Notes: generated from the sequence alone by a model not told the origin. DNA of 64,000 nucleotides from Dactylonectria macrodidyma (GCA_020744425.1 JAGMUV010000006.1:2418001-2482000); one strand, 5' to 3'; numbered from the stretch's first letter, positions 30,136 to 41,125 are shown. A program made the numbers and translations.

Positions 30136-32508
30136 ATGGCCTCTCAAAAACCTCTCGACTCTCAAGCTCCGAACGAAGGGTCGGAATCGAAACCAGGATC
30201 AAACAATCCCTGGGCAGACGCAGGCGAAAGATGGGAGGATCTCGCACAACGTGAGGCTCCGGGATCTCCGCCCGCTGCGTTGCGACCTGGGGGAGCGTTT
30301 GTGACGATGGAACAAGAGGAGGAAATGGTCTGGGGTGAAGCAAAGAAGAAGAATGATCCTCTGGATGATGCGCCCGCGTATATGAGACCTGGAGGTGACC
30401 GGGTAGAGACAAACCCGTTTCTCCGCAAAAAGGTACCCGAATCTACCGAGTCTTTGTCCAAGGAACCAAACAACCCGTGGAGCCCAGCGAAGGAGCCCTT
30501 ACCCAGCGACTCAAACGCCCCAGAGAACACTCCCATCCCGCCATCACTTCCGCCAAAAGATATATGGGATAACCCCACACCACCTCCTGCATCGCCTGCG
30601 TTGATTTCTCTACCCTCTCGAAGCGATTCTCCGGCATGGGACGAGGATCCTCTTGGAAAGAACAAAGGTCCTGCGCCAATGAATACATTGTCCGATGAGC
30701 TCAGAGACGAGACGCACGTGTGGGACGATCTTGGATCAAAGGGCAAGGCCAAGGCTATCGAGGAATGGAACTTGATAGACGCAGAACCCTCAGAACCAGC
30801 TGAAGCAAAGCCGCCTCTTCCGCCGAGGAGATCTACTGATATACCAGCCTGGAAGCCATCACGGCAGCAGGTCGATGGCGCAGAGACGTACCAGATCAAA
30901 AATATCAAGTGGTACGACTCGAGTGCACCCAAGAATCCTCGCACGTCTCCGATTTTAATCCAAAACGCAAACGGCCCGTGTCCCTTGGTGGCTCTCGTCA
31001 ATGCGTTGACATTGACAACGCCGGCCGAGAATCCCGACACGGCACTGGTTCAGATTCTGCGGTCTCGTGAACAAGTCAGCTTAAACCTGCTGCTGGATGC
31101 CGTGTTTGATGAACTCATGTCTCCGCGGAGAACAAACTCCGAAGATGCTCTGCCTGATGTTTCGGACCTCTATGCGTTTCTGCAGAGCTTGCACACGGGA
31201 ATGAATGTCAATCCGCGATTTATACCGACTGCTCAAATGATTAATGCCTACAAGCGCACGTCCTTGACACACCTACACCCGACAGAGCGAGGCGATCTCA
31301 TTCCTGGGACGTTTGAAAACACGGCCGAAATGAGCCTGTACGCCACCTTCTCAATTCCTCTAATCCACGGGTGGCTGCCCCCAAAGTCCGAACCAGCATA
31401 CGAGGCTTTGGGTCGACAAGCTGTTTCCTATGAAGATGCGCAAAATCTTCTCTTCCGCGAAGAGGAGCTCGAGGATAAACTGTCAAACTCGGAGGCTGGG
31501 CTGGACGAGACAGAGCAGCAACTGTACCAGGACATTCTAGTCATCAAGTCGTTTCTAATGTCCTCAGCCACGCAGCTCACGCACTGGGGAATCGAGGTGA
31601 TTGGTAGGGCAATTCGTCCGGGAACGTTCGCAATTCTGTTTCGCAATGATCACTTTAGCACGTTATACTGTCACCCAGAGACAATGCAGCTATTGACGCT
31701 GGTGACGGATGCTGGGTTCAAGACGCACGACGAAATTGTCTGGGAGACGCTGTCCGATGTCAATGGCGAAAGCACCGAATTTCTGTCTGGAGATTTCCGA
31801 ATGGTAGGAACCAGTGTTCTCGCGTCGAGCGCCGACAATGACGGTGAGTGGACGACTGTGCTAAGGCGAGGCAAGGCACGCCAGGAAGAAGAGCCGATGA
31901 GTCCAAGCACCGAGCAAGAGGACCGGGACTTGGCTCTCGCATTGCAACTACAGGAAGAGGAAGACGAGCGACATCGGGAAGCCGAAGCCCGGCGTCGAAG
32001 GGAGAGCATTTTATCAGAGCAGTACATTGAGCAGCAAGGTCGCCAGCCAGGTCCGAATCCAGGACGGAATCCGGGACAGAGCCCCGGACGAGGCCAAGGG
32101 GTAGGTGGACCAAGAGAGGGTGCCGGACTGGTCCCAGTGCGAAGCAGTTCCAACGTTGCAACGCAGCCTCGGCCTTCTCAGCAGGTTAGATCGTTGATCC
32201 CACCTCAACAACAAGGTGTAACGGGACCTGGCATGACGAGACTTGCTAGACCTGGTGTGAACCGACCAGCCGAGGAAGGAGACGATGCTCCACCATCATA
32301 TGAACAAGCGGCTCATGACGTAGCGTACCAACCGCCAATGGGACACCCAAGCCACGCGAACAGTAGCCCATCCGTGTCGAGACAATCGACAAGAACAAGC
32401 ATCAATACTCCAACTGGTCAGCGACCAATGGGAAGGACCGCAGGACGGCCAGTAGCACCCGTGTTAGGTGGAGGGTCTTCAAGGGAAAGAGAGTGCACTG
32501 TGATGTGA
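30136..32508 (+). CDS. MINDY-family K48 deubiquitinase with CaaX tail
   Basis: A single exon of 790 residues. The first 245 residues are disordered, with repeated NNPW/NPW motifs (SNNPWADAGERWEDL, NNPWSPAKEPLP). The MINDY catalytic domain begins around residue 255: YQIKNIKWYD, then the active-site loop QNANGPCPLVALVN (Gln276, Cys282), TFENTAEMSLYATFSIPLIHGW, and the catalytic His506 in FRNDHFSTLY. A ubiquitin-binding helix (DLALALQLQEEEDERHREAE) follows. The tail is Pro/Gln/Arg-rich and the last four residues, CTVM, fit a CaaX prenylation box. MINDY enzymes trim long K48-linked ubiquitin chains. Prenylation would place this one on a membrane; that is an inference. Start: first ATG after stops, in good context. 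Confidence 0.92.
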   Translation: MASQKPLDSQAPNEGSESKPGSNNPWADAGERWEDLAQREAPGSPPAALRPGGAFVTMEQEEEMVWGEAKKKNDPLDDAPAYMRPGGDRVETNPFLRKKVPESTESLSKEPNNPWSPAKEPLPSDSNAPENTPIPPSLPPKDIWDNPTPPPASPALISLPSRSDSPAWDEDPLGKNKGPAPMNTLSDELRDETHVWDDLGSKGKAKAIEEWNLIDAEPSEPAEAKPPLPPRRSTDIPAWKPSRQQVDGAETYQIKNIKWYDSSAPKNPRTSPILIQNANGPCPLVALVNALTLTTPAENPDTALVQILRSREQVSLNLLLDAVFDELMSPRRTNSEDALPDVSDLYAFLQSLHTGMNVNPRFIPTAQMINAYKRTSLTHLHPTERGDLIPGTFENTAEMSLYATFSIPLIHGWLPPKSEPAYEALGRQAVSYEDAQNLLFREEELEDKLSNSEAGLDETEQQLYQDILVIKSFLMSSATQLTHWGIEVIGRAIRPGTFAILFRNDHFSTLYCHPETMQLLTLVTDAGFKTHDEIVWETLSDVNGESTEFLSGDFRMVGTSVLASSADNDGEWTTVLRRGKARQEEEPMSPSTEQEDRDLALALQLQEEEDERHREAEARRRRESILSEQYIEQQGRQPGPNPGRNPGQSPGRGQGVGGPREGAGLVPVRSSSNVATQPRPSQQVRSLIPPQQQGVTGPGMTRLARPGVNRPAEEGDDAPPSYEQAAHDVAYQPPMGHPSHANSSPSVSRQSTRTSINTPTGQRPMGRTAGRPVAPVLGGGSSRERECTVM

Positions 32509-32842
32509 TGGACACGGGATATGAGGACGGCAAGACGACGGAACGATGGATCGGTGTTAGCGAATTCTGGGATTTATGGCGTTAAGGATATAATATTGTA
32601 ATTAATGGGTTGGATGTGAGTGGTCGGTTCGATGCACTAGCATCAAGATCAATCTTGCATTACCATTTGATCTCAACTGATTTTGAAGTGTATCTGAACA
32701 ATTGCTGATGATTCATTATTAATGCCAAACGCTAAATCGGTAGGCGGTGACGAGTGGCAATTGGTCGCTGAGCAGCGGTCAAGATGGCCTTGATGCTGGA
32801 CAACAACAAAGAACAGACAAACCATCTTCAAACCAATCCAAA

Positions 32843-33794
32843 ATGACAATTATCGAAGGCTGGATGCCCCCTAGTCGGGAAAACTATCATCTGATTCTCA
32901 AAGTCTGGCAAATCTCTTACCCGATTGTAAGTGCCCCTGAACATGTGGGAAACAAAACTAAGAATCAGATTGGTTCGGCGCAATGGATTATTGGGTGGTA
33001 CGGCATGGGCAAGACATCAGTCAATAGCCGACTCAACCTGCCGGGTCGCATTGGCTGGTTGACTATGGAGGTACCTGGTGTCATGACGCTACTGTACCTG
33101 ATGAAGACGATGCCTGCATTGCACAGCATTGACGACCTTCCGTGGCAGAATACGGTGCTGGCTGCGTTGTTTGTGAGTCCACTTGACGCCACGCTTGTAC
33201 AAGCTGACGGATTAGGCTATTCATTACTCCTATCGGGCCGTCATGTTTCCCTTTCTTCAGCCATCCATGTCACCGATACACATTGGAGTGTGGCTCATGG
33301 CTTTGGGATTTCAGTTGCTGAATGCGACCTGCATGGGATCGTGGCTGGCGGCATACGGTCCAGTTACTGAAGAAGCATGGGCGTCGCAGTCTTCGATTCT
33401 GCAGTTTGCCGTGGGTATCATCGTCTTCTATCTCGGGTTGTCGTCCAACTTTTACCACGACGAAGAACTTCGGGATATCCGGCGTCGGGAACAAAGCCGT
33501 CAAGAGCGGATCCGGCTCGAAACGGGGAAATCCGCAGTTATTGACAAGCATTACCAAATCCCCCAAGCTGGGCTTTTCCGCTACATGCTTTATCCGCACT
33601 ACCTGTGCGAGTGGGTGGAGTGGGCAGGATTCTGGATGGCCGCTGGTTGGGGAAGCGTACCAGCGAGGACGTTTTTGATCAACGAGGTGGTGACGATGAT
33701 ACCGCGCGCGGTGAGGGGAAAGTGGTGGTACGTGGAGCGTTTTGGAGAGGACAAGATAGGAAAGAAATGGGCTGTAGTGCCTGGGGTTTGGTGA
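32843..33794 (+). CDS. Steroid 5-alpha-reductase-like membrane enzyme
   Basis: Three exons (32843-32926, 32969-33172, 33216-33794) give 288 residues; the introns are 42 and 43 bp. Splicing joins ISYPI to IGSAQWIIGWYGMGK and then AALF to AIHYSYRAVMFPFL. The protein has several hydrophobic helices and the 3-oxo-5-alpha-steroid 4-dehydrogenase C-terminal domain: LFRYMLYPHYLCEWVEWAGF, then EVVTMIPRAVRGKWWYVERF and a final GKKWAVVPGVW. This family reduces enone or polyprenol double bonds with NADPH in the ER membrane. In filamentous fungi the natural substrate of this branch is not known to me; sterol-type or lipid enones are a guess. There is no sign of truncation. Confidence 0.88.
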
Positions 33795-35180
33795 GGGACA
33801 GCCGAGTTGGCATCCGACTTGATGGAACGTTGTTTGCCGCGGGTTAGTTTGTGCGGAGAAGTTGCAGCCATCAGTGGGTAGAGGGTAACCTAGAGGAGAA
33901 TGGGCTCCGATGATGGCTCCGATAGGGCAAGCCATGCTCAAACGAGTCAAGTTGACGCCGGTCGTGGCAATTGAGGCAACCCGTGAGGTCGTGTCGATCC
34001 ATCTGACTGATCCTGACGATTGTGGGCACCCAACTCGTTGCCGACTCCAACTGCCGATGGTTCTTGGCACATGCCATGGTGCGCAACCCCCAAATGCGAA
34101 GACCATGATTGGACCGCCCCAGACTAACAAAAAGGGTTGGATGATGGTTACCCCAGAATCGATGCAATCTGGGGTACAGGGGCGCCTAGCAGCTGGAATT
34201 CAGTCTGGGGAAGCCTGGTCATGAGATTCAGATTCGAGCACAGAGGTTGAGATCTGAATGTTGGGGAGAAAACCGGAGCCGGACAAGGGTTGTTGCGAGC
34301 CTCATTATCAGTTTGTGGTGATATGGAGAAGGAGCGCAAAATTTGCAACAGTTTACAGACTTGGGGAAGGATGCACCACTCCGCTTGCGAAACAGTTGGG
34401 GCTCTTGCCGTGGTGGGTGTGGCTAGTCGTAGCGCTCCTAGGTTAATCCTACTCTTAAACCCGTCATCTTCAACTTTGCCCGCGGTCTAGTCTCCCTGCT
34501 TTGCCTGTCCTTGTCTGGTCTGGTTTCCCCGCATCGTTCAAGTCTAGTTTTACGCATTGGATGGACATCTGGCACCACTCCGCACGTCTGCGCCCTTACA
34601 GCAAGCCATCGTCTCATTCCTTTGATTCTGGCACGCCACGCCGTTCATATGCCTGTCCCACGCTGGTTCACGTCCACCTGTCCGAGTCAGCCAATATCCT
34701 AGTGACCTTTATGGAGAGTCATACTGCTTTGGGCCTGCCTTGGCCTGCTTTGGCTTGCCTTGGGTTTCCTAAACTCAGATCGACGGCCCGAGTTAAGCTC
34801 CCGCGTAAAGGTTTGGCCAGAGCTGACTCGAGCATGAGAAATGGAACCACCCAAGGACATGCAATATGACAACCCTAGGAGTGCATTCCGTACCCCATCT
34901 TTCTTGTCCTTGCGGGGAAGTACTTCGCCGAGGCCAACAAGAAGCCAAGCAACCAGTGCAAATCAACCAAGCCCTGTCTAGCTCTATCGGGCCTTGTCGA
35001 GCCCCATCTCTGGACCCCCAATGCTACGTGAGGGGGAGAGATCGTGGCAAGACCAGGGTTGACGGACCAAGACCGAACGCCGAATTTTCTTTCGTGCTTT
35101 TTATTTGAAGTCGATTTCCCCCCGACAAGATCTGCATCTCGCCAATTCACTCTCAACGACTTTTCTCTACTCACTTTACC
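33795..35180. other. Long intergenic region, MFS promoter side
   Basis: About 1.4 kb. Frames on both strands lack coding character. Short GCCTTGGCCTGCTTTGGCTTG repeats (in part) lie near 34730-34765. No RNA gene or element is recognised. Confidence 0.45.
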
Positions 35181-36856
35181 ATGGCCTATCCCGACAAGGA
35201 AAAGGGCGACGACCGCTCTTCTGAGAGGGTCGAGGACACTGGCCCATTGGGTAACATTCATGATGCTGCCGGTCACGGTCATGCCGCGACGGACATGTTA
35301 GTGGTTCGACCCAATTCACGACGTTGCTGACCTTTTAGTTATGGCAACTCGACCGTTCAATTCGATCCCGTCGCCGAAAGAAAACTGCGATGGAAGCTGG
35401 ACTTGATGACAGTCCCAACTGTTGCGTTTCTCTACCTGTTTTGTTTCATCGACCGCGCCAATATTGGTAAGTAGCCCTAGAGCCCTTACTTCGACCCCAC
35501 TGACGACGTAGGCAACGCGCGTATCGCCGGCCTCGACGAGGATCTCGACTTGCAGGGATACGACTACAACAAGATTCTCTCCGTTTTCTACATTTCCTAC
35601 ATTCTCTTTGAGATTCCCGCCACCATCACCTGCAAGTGGATGGGACCTGGTTGGTTCCTACCCATCACGTCCCTCCTCTTTGGCGCCGTCAGTATCGCCA
35701 CGGCCTATGTCCAGAGCCAAGCCGCCATCTGTGGCGTCCGATTCCTGCTAGGCATCTTTGAGGCTGGCATGCTCCCCGGCATCGCCTACTACCTTTCACG
35801 ATGGTACAAGCGCGCCGAATTGACGTTTCGCCTGTCGCTGTACATGGTCATGGCCCCGTTGGCTGGAGCCTTTGGTGGTCTCCTTGCTAGTGCCATTCTG
35901 AAGCTTGACCACTTTGGCGGCCTCCGCAACTGGCGCATGATCTTTGCCATTGAAGGCATCATCACCGTCGGCCTGAGCGTCATTGCCTTTTTCTCCCTGA
36001 CCGACCGACCCGAGACGGCTTGGTGGTTGACCCAAGAGGAAAAGGAGCTCTGCATTGCGCGTGTCAAGTCGGAGCGTCTCGCCCAGACCGAGGTCATCGA
36101 CGGCATCGACAAGACGAAGCTGAAGCGAGGCATGTCCAACCCTCTGGTCATCCACATTGCCATCATCTTCCTCTTCAACAACATTACCGTCCAAGGTCTT
36201 GCCTTTTTCCTTCCCACCATTGTCGGCACCATCTATCCCGATTACACTGTTGTGCAAAAGCAGCTACACAGCGTGCCTCCCTACGCCGTTGGTGCCTTTT
36301 TCGCCCTTGCCTTCCCTGCCCTTAGTTGGTACCTGGACCGTCGCCAGATTCTCATCATCTTGACGTCACCAATGGTCATGGTTGGATTTGCCATGTTCCT
36401 GGCCACCGACAATACAAGCGCCAGATACGCCGCGTGCTTCCTCATTGCTAGCACGTGTACCGTCCTGGGAACGTTGACGAATGCCCATATCAGCGCCAAC
36501 GTGGTCAGCGATACTGCACGCAGTAGCGCCATTGGTCTCAACGTAGGTCTACCAAGTCCACCTCTCCCTCCCCTGATCCAAGCTAACAGTCTCAGGTCAT
36601 GTTTGGCAACGTTGGCGGTCTCATCTCCACCTGGGCCTTTCCCGTGACCGACGGCCCCAAGTACCGAATCGGCAACAGCCTCAACTTGGCATGTGCGAGC
36701 GCGATTCTAGTCGTCAGTACGGTGGGCTACTTTTGGATGAAGAGGGACAACAAGAAGCGAGATGGACGTAATGTCGAGGAGGAACTGGCGGGAATGAGTT
36801 CACAAGAGGTTCAAGAGCTTGACTGGAAGCACCCTGGCTTTAGGTGGCGACCTTAG
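35181..36856 (+). CDS. MFS transporter, anion:cation symporter type
   Basis: Four exons (35181-35296, 35339-35466, 35512-36542, 36596-36856) give 511 residues; introns are 42, 45, 45-type and 53 bp, all GT-AG. Twelve membrane helices are predicted. The N-terminal start MAYPDKEKGDDRSSERVED is cytosolic; helix 1 contains TVAFLYLFCFIDRANIGNAR, the standard signature of the allantoate permease/Tna1 (ACS) group. Further hallmarks are GYDYNKILSVFYISYILFE, RFLLGIFEAGMLPGIAYYLS and a C-terminal GNVGGLISTWAFPVTDGPKY. Members import allantoate, nicotinate, pantothenate, biotin precursors and other organic anions with protons at the plasma membrane; the substrate here cannot be read from sequence. Confidence 0.93.
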
Positions 36857-36956
36857 ATGGTCTGTGGCCTAGTCTGTGGCCTGGGAGCCTTTGTTATGAC
36901 AGGTTTATGTCTACTATGTCTAGCTCCATAACGACTTCATTGTTTAGCCCATGGTA

Positions 36957-37202
36957 CTAGTTTTTAATCTCCTTATCAAGTTCATCCACGGTCATCAAAG
37001 GTTCTCTTGTCAATTTAGACACCTCCAACCATTCTAGAAGCTCCTTGGTCTCTATTGGGGGAAAATCTTCCAAGTCGGGTTCGAATTTGGCATCTGTTGA
37101 TTCGACCTTGATTTTCTTTGCGCTTGGTTCAATTTTGATGGGACCTGACTTGTGCTCCTTCTTGATACGTTTGGCAGCCTTGCGTTTAGGCTTTTGATCC
37201 AT
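36957..37202 (-). CDS. Small Lys/Glu-rich protein with SUMO-site motifs
   Basis: A single exon of 81 residues starting MDQKPKRKAAKRIKKEHK. The N-terminal third is strongly basic and looks like a nuclear localisation signal. It contains two SUMO-acceptor consensus sites, IKIE and IKVE, within 12 residues of each other. The C-terminal half is acidic and helical (PPIETKELLEWLEVSKLT, then MTVDELDKEIKN). It converges on the MFS gene, 100 bp away. No family is recognised. The amphipathic pattern and absence of internal stops argue for a real small nuclear protein, but splicing to further exons upstream cannot be excluded. Confidence 0.55.
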   Translation of the reverse strand: MDQKPKRKAAKRIKKEHKSGPIKIEPSAKKIKVESTDAKFEPDLEDFPPIETKELLEWLEVSKLTREPLMTVDELDKEIKN

Positions 37203-37818
37203 ATTGGCGTTTTGCGTATCTCAGCTGTGATGATGTCAGCTGTGGTTGTCGCTGTAAATCTTGACAGCTGTCACCACTGACAGGAAACATACGTCCGTTT
37301 GAAAACAAAACAACGCGCAAGTGAAAGTGAGGATGAATGAGGAGCGTATGACTTTAGCCATAAACTGAAATGAAGAGGAGAGGGGGCGATGAAACGGTCA
37401 CGCCTTGACGGATAAATGAGCACGTCGGCTTGCTGCAGTTGCCATATCTGTGCGTTTGGGTCTGTTTGTCGGCGAGTGGGTTGTGGTTGCAAACTGTGCG
37501 ATCCCGTGTTTTGGCCAGATCCAGACGAGACGATAGAGAAAGTTGGAAACACGGTTAGAAGAGTGTTGTCGAGACACCAAGAACAATGCTCCTTGTTCAC
37601 GAGAATAGATACCTTGTGCTAAACCCAATGCTTTCATCCTCAAAGGATCCTGGGTTCTTGATAAATATCATCATCTTACGCTACTCCAGAGTGCCAATTC
37701 CTACCACCTTCAGGTCGCTCACCTCAAGAGTCGACAGCACTTGCTTCAAATTCCTCTACCACTTACCTACTTATACTCCCCCTATACTATACCTATCGTC
37801 CGCCCTTGCCTACTCATC
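37203..37818. other. Intergenic
   Basis: A divergent spacer between two small genes. A GACAGCTGTCA palindrome-like word occurs at about 37262-37272. Nothing else is recognised. Confidence 0.35.
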
Positions 37819-38436
37819 ATGACGGCATCACGCCCTCCACCGGATCCTTCCTGCTGGAGTTGGAAATGCCACAGCTGCGGCCGCATGTACAACCTCGCTG
37901 CTACCCGTCGCTGCTTGCATTGCTCCCATCGTAGCTGCATTGGGAAACCGCCAAACAAGGAAAACCGGTACCGTGTCTGCCGATCTGCTTTCGACTATGA
38001 AGGCTGGGCGGCCATTGGCTATTATCGCCGCAGCCAAAAGGATCTTTCATCCGCCATCCAGGAGAACCGAGCTAGACAGACCAAGGCGGAGTTGGACGAA
38101 GAGAGACTCAATCGCTTCATCAACCGCACCCACGACTGTTCGAAAGATTGTGATTATCCCAGCGAATGCCACAATGAGCGACTCCGCTCCAGACCTTCGC
38201 AGGTCGAGGCGTCGCCTGTCGATTGCCCAATCGACCCAGCTCTCTTCGCCACTGTAGAGACGATTGAATCAATTGAACAAGAGGATTCTGTGACCAAAGG
38301 AAATTCGAGCGACAACGATGGCGACAACGAAGCCTTCTCGGACGAAAACGGCACCTCGGATGAAGAGGCTGATCAGGAAGACGGTCAAAAGGACGAGTCC
38401 TCGGACGAAGAGGACGGCGGAACAGACTTGGATTAG
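37819..38436 (+). CDS. Zinc-ribbon-like protein with acidic tail
   Basis: A single exon of 205 residues. Near the N-terminus WKCHSCGRMYNLAATRRCLH and the following CSHRSC form two CX2C pairs that could bind one zinc ion, as in short fungal zinc ribbons. The middle is Arg/Glu-rich and helical (FINRTHDCSKDCDYPSECH has further cysteines). The last 50 residues are extremely acidic, Asp/Glu/Ser (DEEADQEDGQKDESSDEED), like tails of nuclear or histone-binding proteins. No known family is recognised. The start at 37819 was chosen over an upstream in-frame ATG because MTASRPPPDPSCWSWKC begins the conserved-looking part and the sequence before it is CT-rich, like a fungal 5' UTR. Confidence 0.7.
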   Translation: MTASRPPPDPSCWSWKCHSCGRMYNLAATRRCLHCSHRSCIGKPPNKENRYRVCRSAFDYEGWAAIGYYRRSQKDLSSAIQENRARQTKAELDEERLNRFINRTHDCSKDCDYPSECHNERLRSRPSQVEASPVDCPIDPALFATVETIESIEQEDSVTKGNSSDNDGDNEAFSDENGTSDEEADQEDGQKDESSDEEDGGTDLD

Positions 38437-38947
38437 TTTGCGAGTTGGAATAGTTCTCGTGAGAGGGGAATAGCTCGATTGAGATTCGTCTCAACTACTG
38501 GACAGATGAGGAAATGCATCCGACTGATGCACCTCGACTGATTATGCATCTCGACTGATCATCTCGGTTGATCATCTCGACTGATCAACATCTTGATAGA
38601 TCTAGTCTGAATAAACAACTGAACCAAACACAATGGGCAATGTGACTGCACTGATTGACAACCCGTTAAACCAGGAACTCGTATTCTCCGCGTCTACCCA
38701 AGGCCATCAGCAATCGGTTCACCCAGAACCAAAACACGTTGTTGTACACCGCTCGCAGTGGGCGACGAGAGGTCTGACCGAGATATCTCACGCCACCTCG
38801 TGTGCCTTCAAGCTGCTCGGCTATCCAAGCCTTGTGGGAGTTCACCCAGCTGAAGACGCCTCCTCATAACGAAACAAAGCATTCCTGCATTACCATCCCA
38901 TAAACCAGCACCCACGAGAGAAACAAAAGGCAAAGAAATCATTGTCA
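38437..38947. other. Intergenic, convergent 3' regions
   Basis: Contains short repeats of CATCTCGACTGAT/CATCTCGGTTGAT at about 38520-38585. A 78-residue frame at 38633-38869 is not convincing. Nothing else is recognised. Confidence 0.4.
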
Positions 38948-39748
38948 TCAGCCCTCGAGAGCCTTGGCCTTCTTCTTCTGCTCAACCTTGAGCAACAGAG
39001 CACGGTTGATGTGTGGCAACACACCACCATGTGCGATTGTCGCGCGAATCAAAGTGTCGAGCTCTTCATCACCACGAATAGCCAGCTGAAGGTGGCGGGG
39101 GGTGATGCGCTTGACCTTGAGGTCCTTGGCGGCGTTCTGAAAAGAATTAGCACAAGTAGATGACGATTCTTGGATTCCGACTCACTCCTGCCAACTCGAG
39201 AACTTCGGCGGTAAGATATTCGAGCACCGCAGTCACATACACGGCAGCCTTGGCGCCTACGCGCATTTTGTTCTGGGTGTTTTGCTTGAGGAAACGCTTG
39301 ACACGACCGCATGGGAACTGTGACGCAGGGTTAGTGAGAATTCGGCAGTCATGGTATCGCATCGTCCGCGCATGTCCCGCATCATCCGTATGTCAAGTCA
39401 CCAAGCATCTGTGAGGTTCTGGCGAATCGCAAAACCGCAACGACGGCATTTGTTCACGGGTTACCCTTGGGTTGCCCTCGGAAGTCACTCCCCGTGCCGT
39501 GCAAAGGTTTTCGTCGTGCGGGGACGATTTGACGCGTCAGGTATCGAGCAATCGTCGAGGTATGGCGAGGGATGCGGACTTGAATGCGGGACTTGGGATG
39601 GGCGTAAGGCAATACGCTCAGCAGGCCATAAACAACTAACCTGAAGACCAGCACGCGCAGAGTGACTCTGCTGCTTCTTGGGACCCTCAACGCTCGTCTT
39701 GCCGCCAGAGCTCTTTCCGCCCGAAGACTTTCCCTTTCCGCCAGGCAT
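38948..39748 (-). CDS. HTZ1: Histone variant H2A.Z
   Basis: Three exons on the minus strand (39641-39748, 39186-39317, 38948-39136) give 142 residues. Intron 1 is 323 bp, by far the longest here; intron 2 is 49 bp. The product starts [19 protein letters not shown] and continues with the histone fold: [40 protein letters not shown], and the H2A.Z-type stretch [20 protein letters not shown] followed by [17 protein letters not shown]. The acidic-patch residues and the GDEELD segment distinguish it from canonical H2A. H2A.Z is deposited by SWR1 next to promoters and shapes transcription and genome stability. The N-terminal Lys-Ser repeats are acetylation sites in relatives. Confidence 0.96.
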
Positions 39749-40975
39749 TGTTTACGGAGTCGCGAGGATAAAAAACCGTGGGATAGAGTCGAGTGCGACT
39801 AGAAGGGATGGAAAAATGTGGATTCGAACGCGGCGGTAACGTCGGGATCGGTCGAAGGATGGCGATGTTTGATGCTGTTGAAGTCGGTGTTGATGTGGGA
39901 GTGGGACGTGGGCTGGGATCGATTTGGTGGCAGAAATTTAGCGGAAGGCTAGAGTCATGTTGTTGTTCTCAGGCGCTGAGGTTGGCAGCTACCCCCCCAG
40001 TGAGCTCGCGGGCGCCTGCTCTGTTGACAAACTCTTGGCTGGGCTGCGGCGGCCGAAGTAAACCCGAAGTGCACTTTTGGCGGCCACCACCAAGGCTGAA
40101 AGCTGACGATGTCGAAGCACGACAACTTTGCCGTGAGGGATGTAAGAGTGACAGAAATGAAGAGACAGCATGAAAAAGAGTCGTTGATTCGAAAGAGACT
40201 TCTTCCGTGTTCCCCGGAGCCGTGGCGGCGGAGATGTCATGATACGCTTACCTGGCGCTGATGGCTGCTGTCGGCAGCGTGTGACGGTTGATCACATACC
40301 CAAGCTGCGCCATCCCTTGGATGAGGCAGACTTGTATGGGTCAAAGATGACAGAGGCAGACGTTCCCAGGCTGCTGCGGTAGCTCATCGTCTTGTGGAAG
40401 GCAACAGCGCCATATCAACACTGGCCAAGGTGTCGTGGTCGGCAGCAGTCGAAACCAAGACTGGAGATGTTGGTGTCCCGCTGTGGCTGTGGTGGCGCGT
40501 GCATCTGCAGTTAGCCGAGCATTTACCATGGGGCTTTAAGCTTGGGCACTGGTGATTGTTTATGTTTGCTTCGTTTACATGATCCAATGGGATTCAATAA
40601 AGGAATCGGTTGAAATGATTGTCTCAAGTCCGTTTCAGTCTGGAGATTCCCGTCGGCTTGTACAGCATGGATATGCCAGTTCTCCGAGCCTGTACATGAC
40701 CTACACGATCATCAACAAACTGAGCCAAGGAATGTACAAATCTCACTTGCATCCTGCACACAGTCCGAAATCCGGCTTTGTCATCTATCCGCTCGGAGCC
40801 GTATCAGCGCCGGGCGTCGAAAGCCCCACTACACGATGGCTTCGGACCCCGAACGGACGAATTTGCGAAAGACTGACTCGAGAGTTCAACGTAAATCTCG
40901 ACTTTGATGTACTGCGGACTTAGGATGTAGCGGAGGAATACTTTTACGGAGGAATACAGAATATGAGTGCGAGAA

Positions 40976-40984
40976 ATATATAAA
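40976..40984 (+). promoter_or_regulatory. Probable TATA box
   Basis: ATATATAAA lies about 150 bp before the ATG of the NmrA-like gene, with a long CAT-repeat leader in between, so the transcript probably starts near 41010. Confidence 0.45.
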
Positions 40985-41049
40985 TGCGTAGTTCTCGATG
41001 AAAGTAAAGGATCACTCACCTCATTGCACTCATCTTCATTCATCGATTC

Positions 41050-41125
41050 ATCATCATCATCATCATTATCATCATCATCATCATCATCAACATAATCACC
41101 ATCATCACCATCACTATCAACCTAC
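41050..41125 (+). repeat. CAT trinucleotide repeat in 5' leader
   Basis: A run of CAT/ATC triplets with a few interruptions (TAT, AAC, ACC) just before the ATG at 41133. In the frame of the following gene it would code for poly-His (HHHHHYHHHHHH-like) if translation began at 40998, but the family N-terminus begins at MSQGRKITIVGG, so it is taken as leader. Confidence 0.85.

Noticed and set aside
30162..31040. 292-codon minus-strand frame
   Set aside because: Antisense shadow of the low-complexity N-terminus of the MINDY gene.
33270..34130. 286-codon minus-strand frame
   Set aside because: It overlaps the 5-alpha-reductase-like gene in antisense and continues into non-coding DNA; no domain is seen.
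38633..38869. 78-codon plus-strand frame MGNVTALIDNP
   Set aside because: Short, no coding character, and located in the convergent spacer before H2A.Z.
40552..40923. 123-codon plus-strand frame before the NmrA-like gene
   Set aside because: Mixed composition, no family resemblance, and it lies in the promoter region just before the TATA box.
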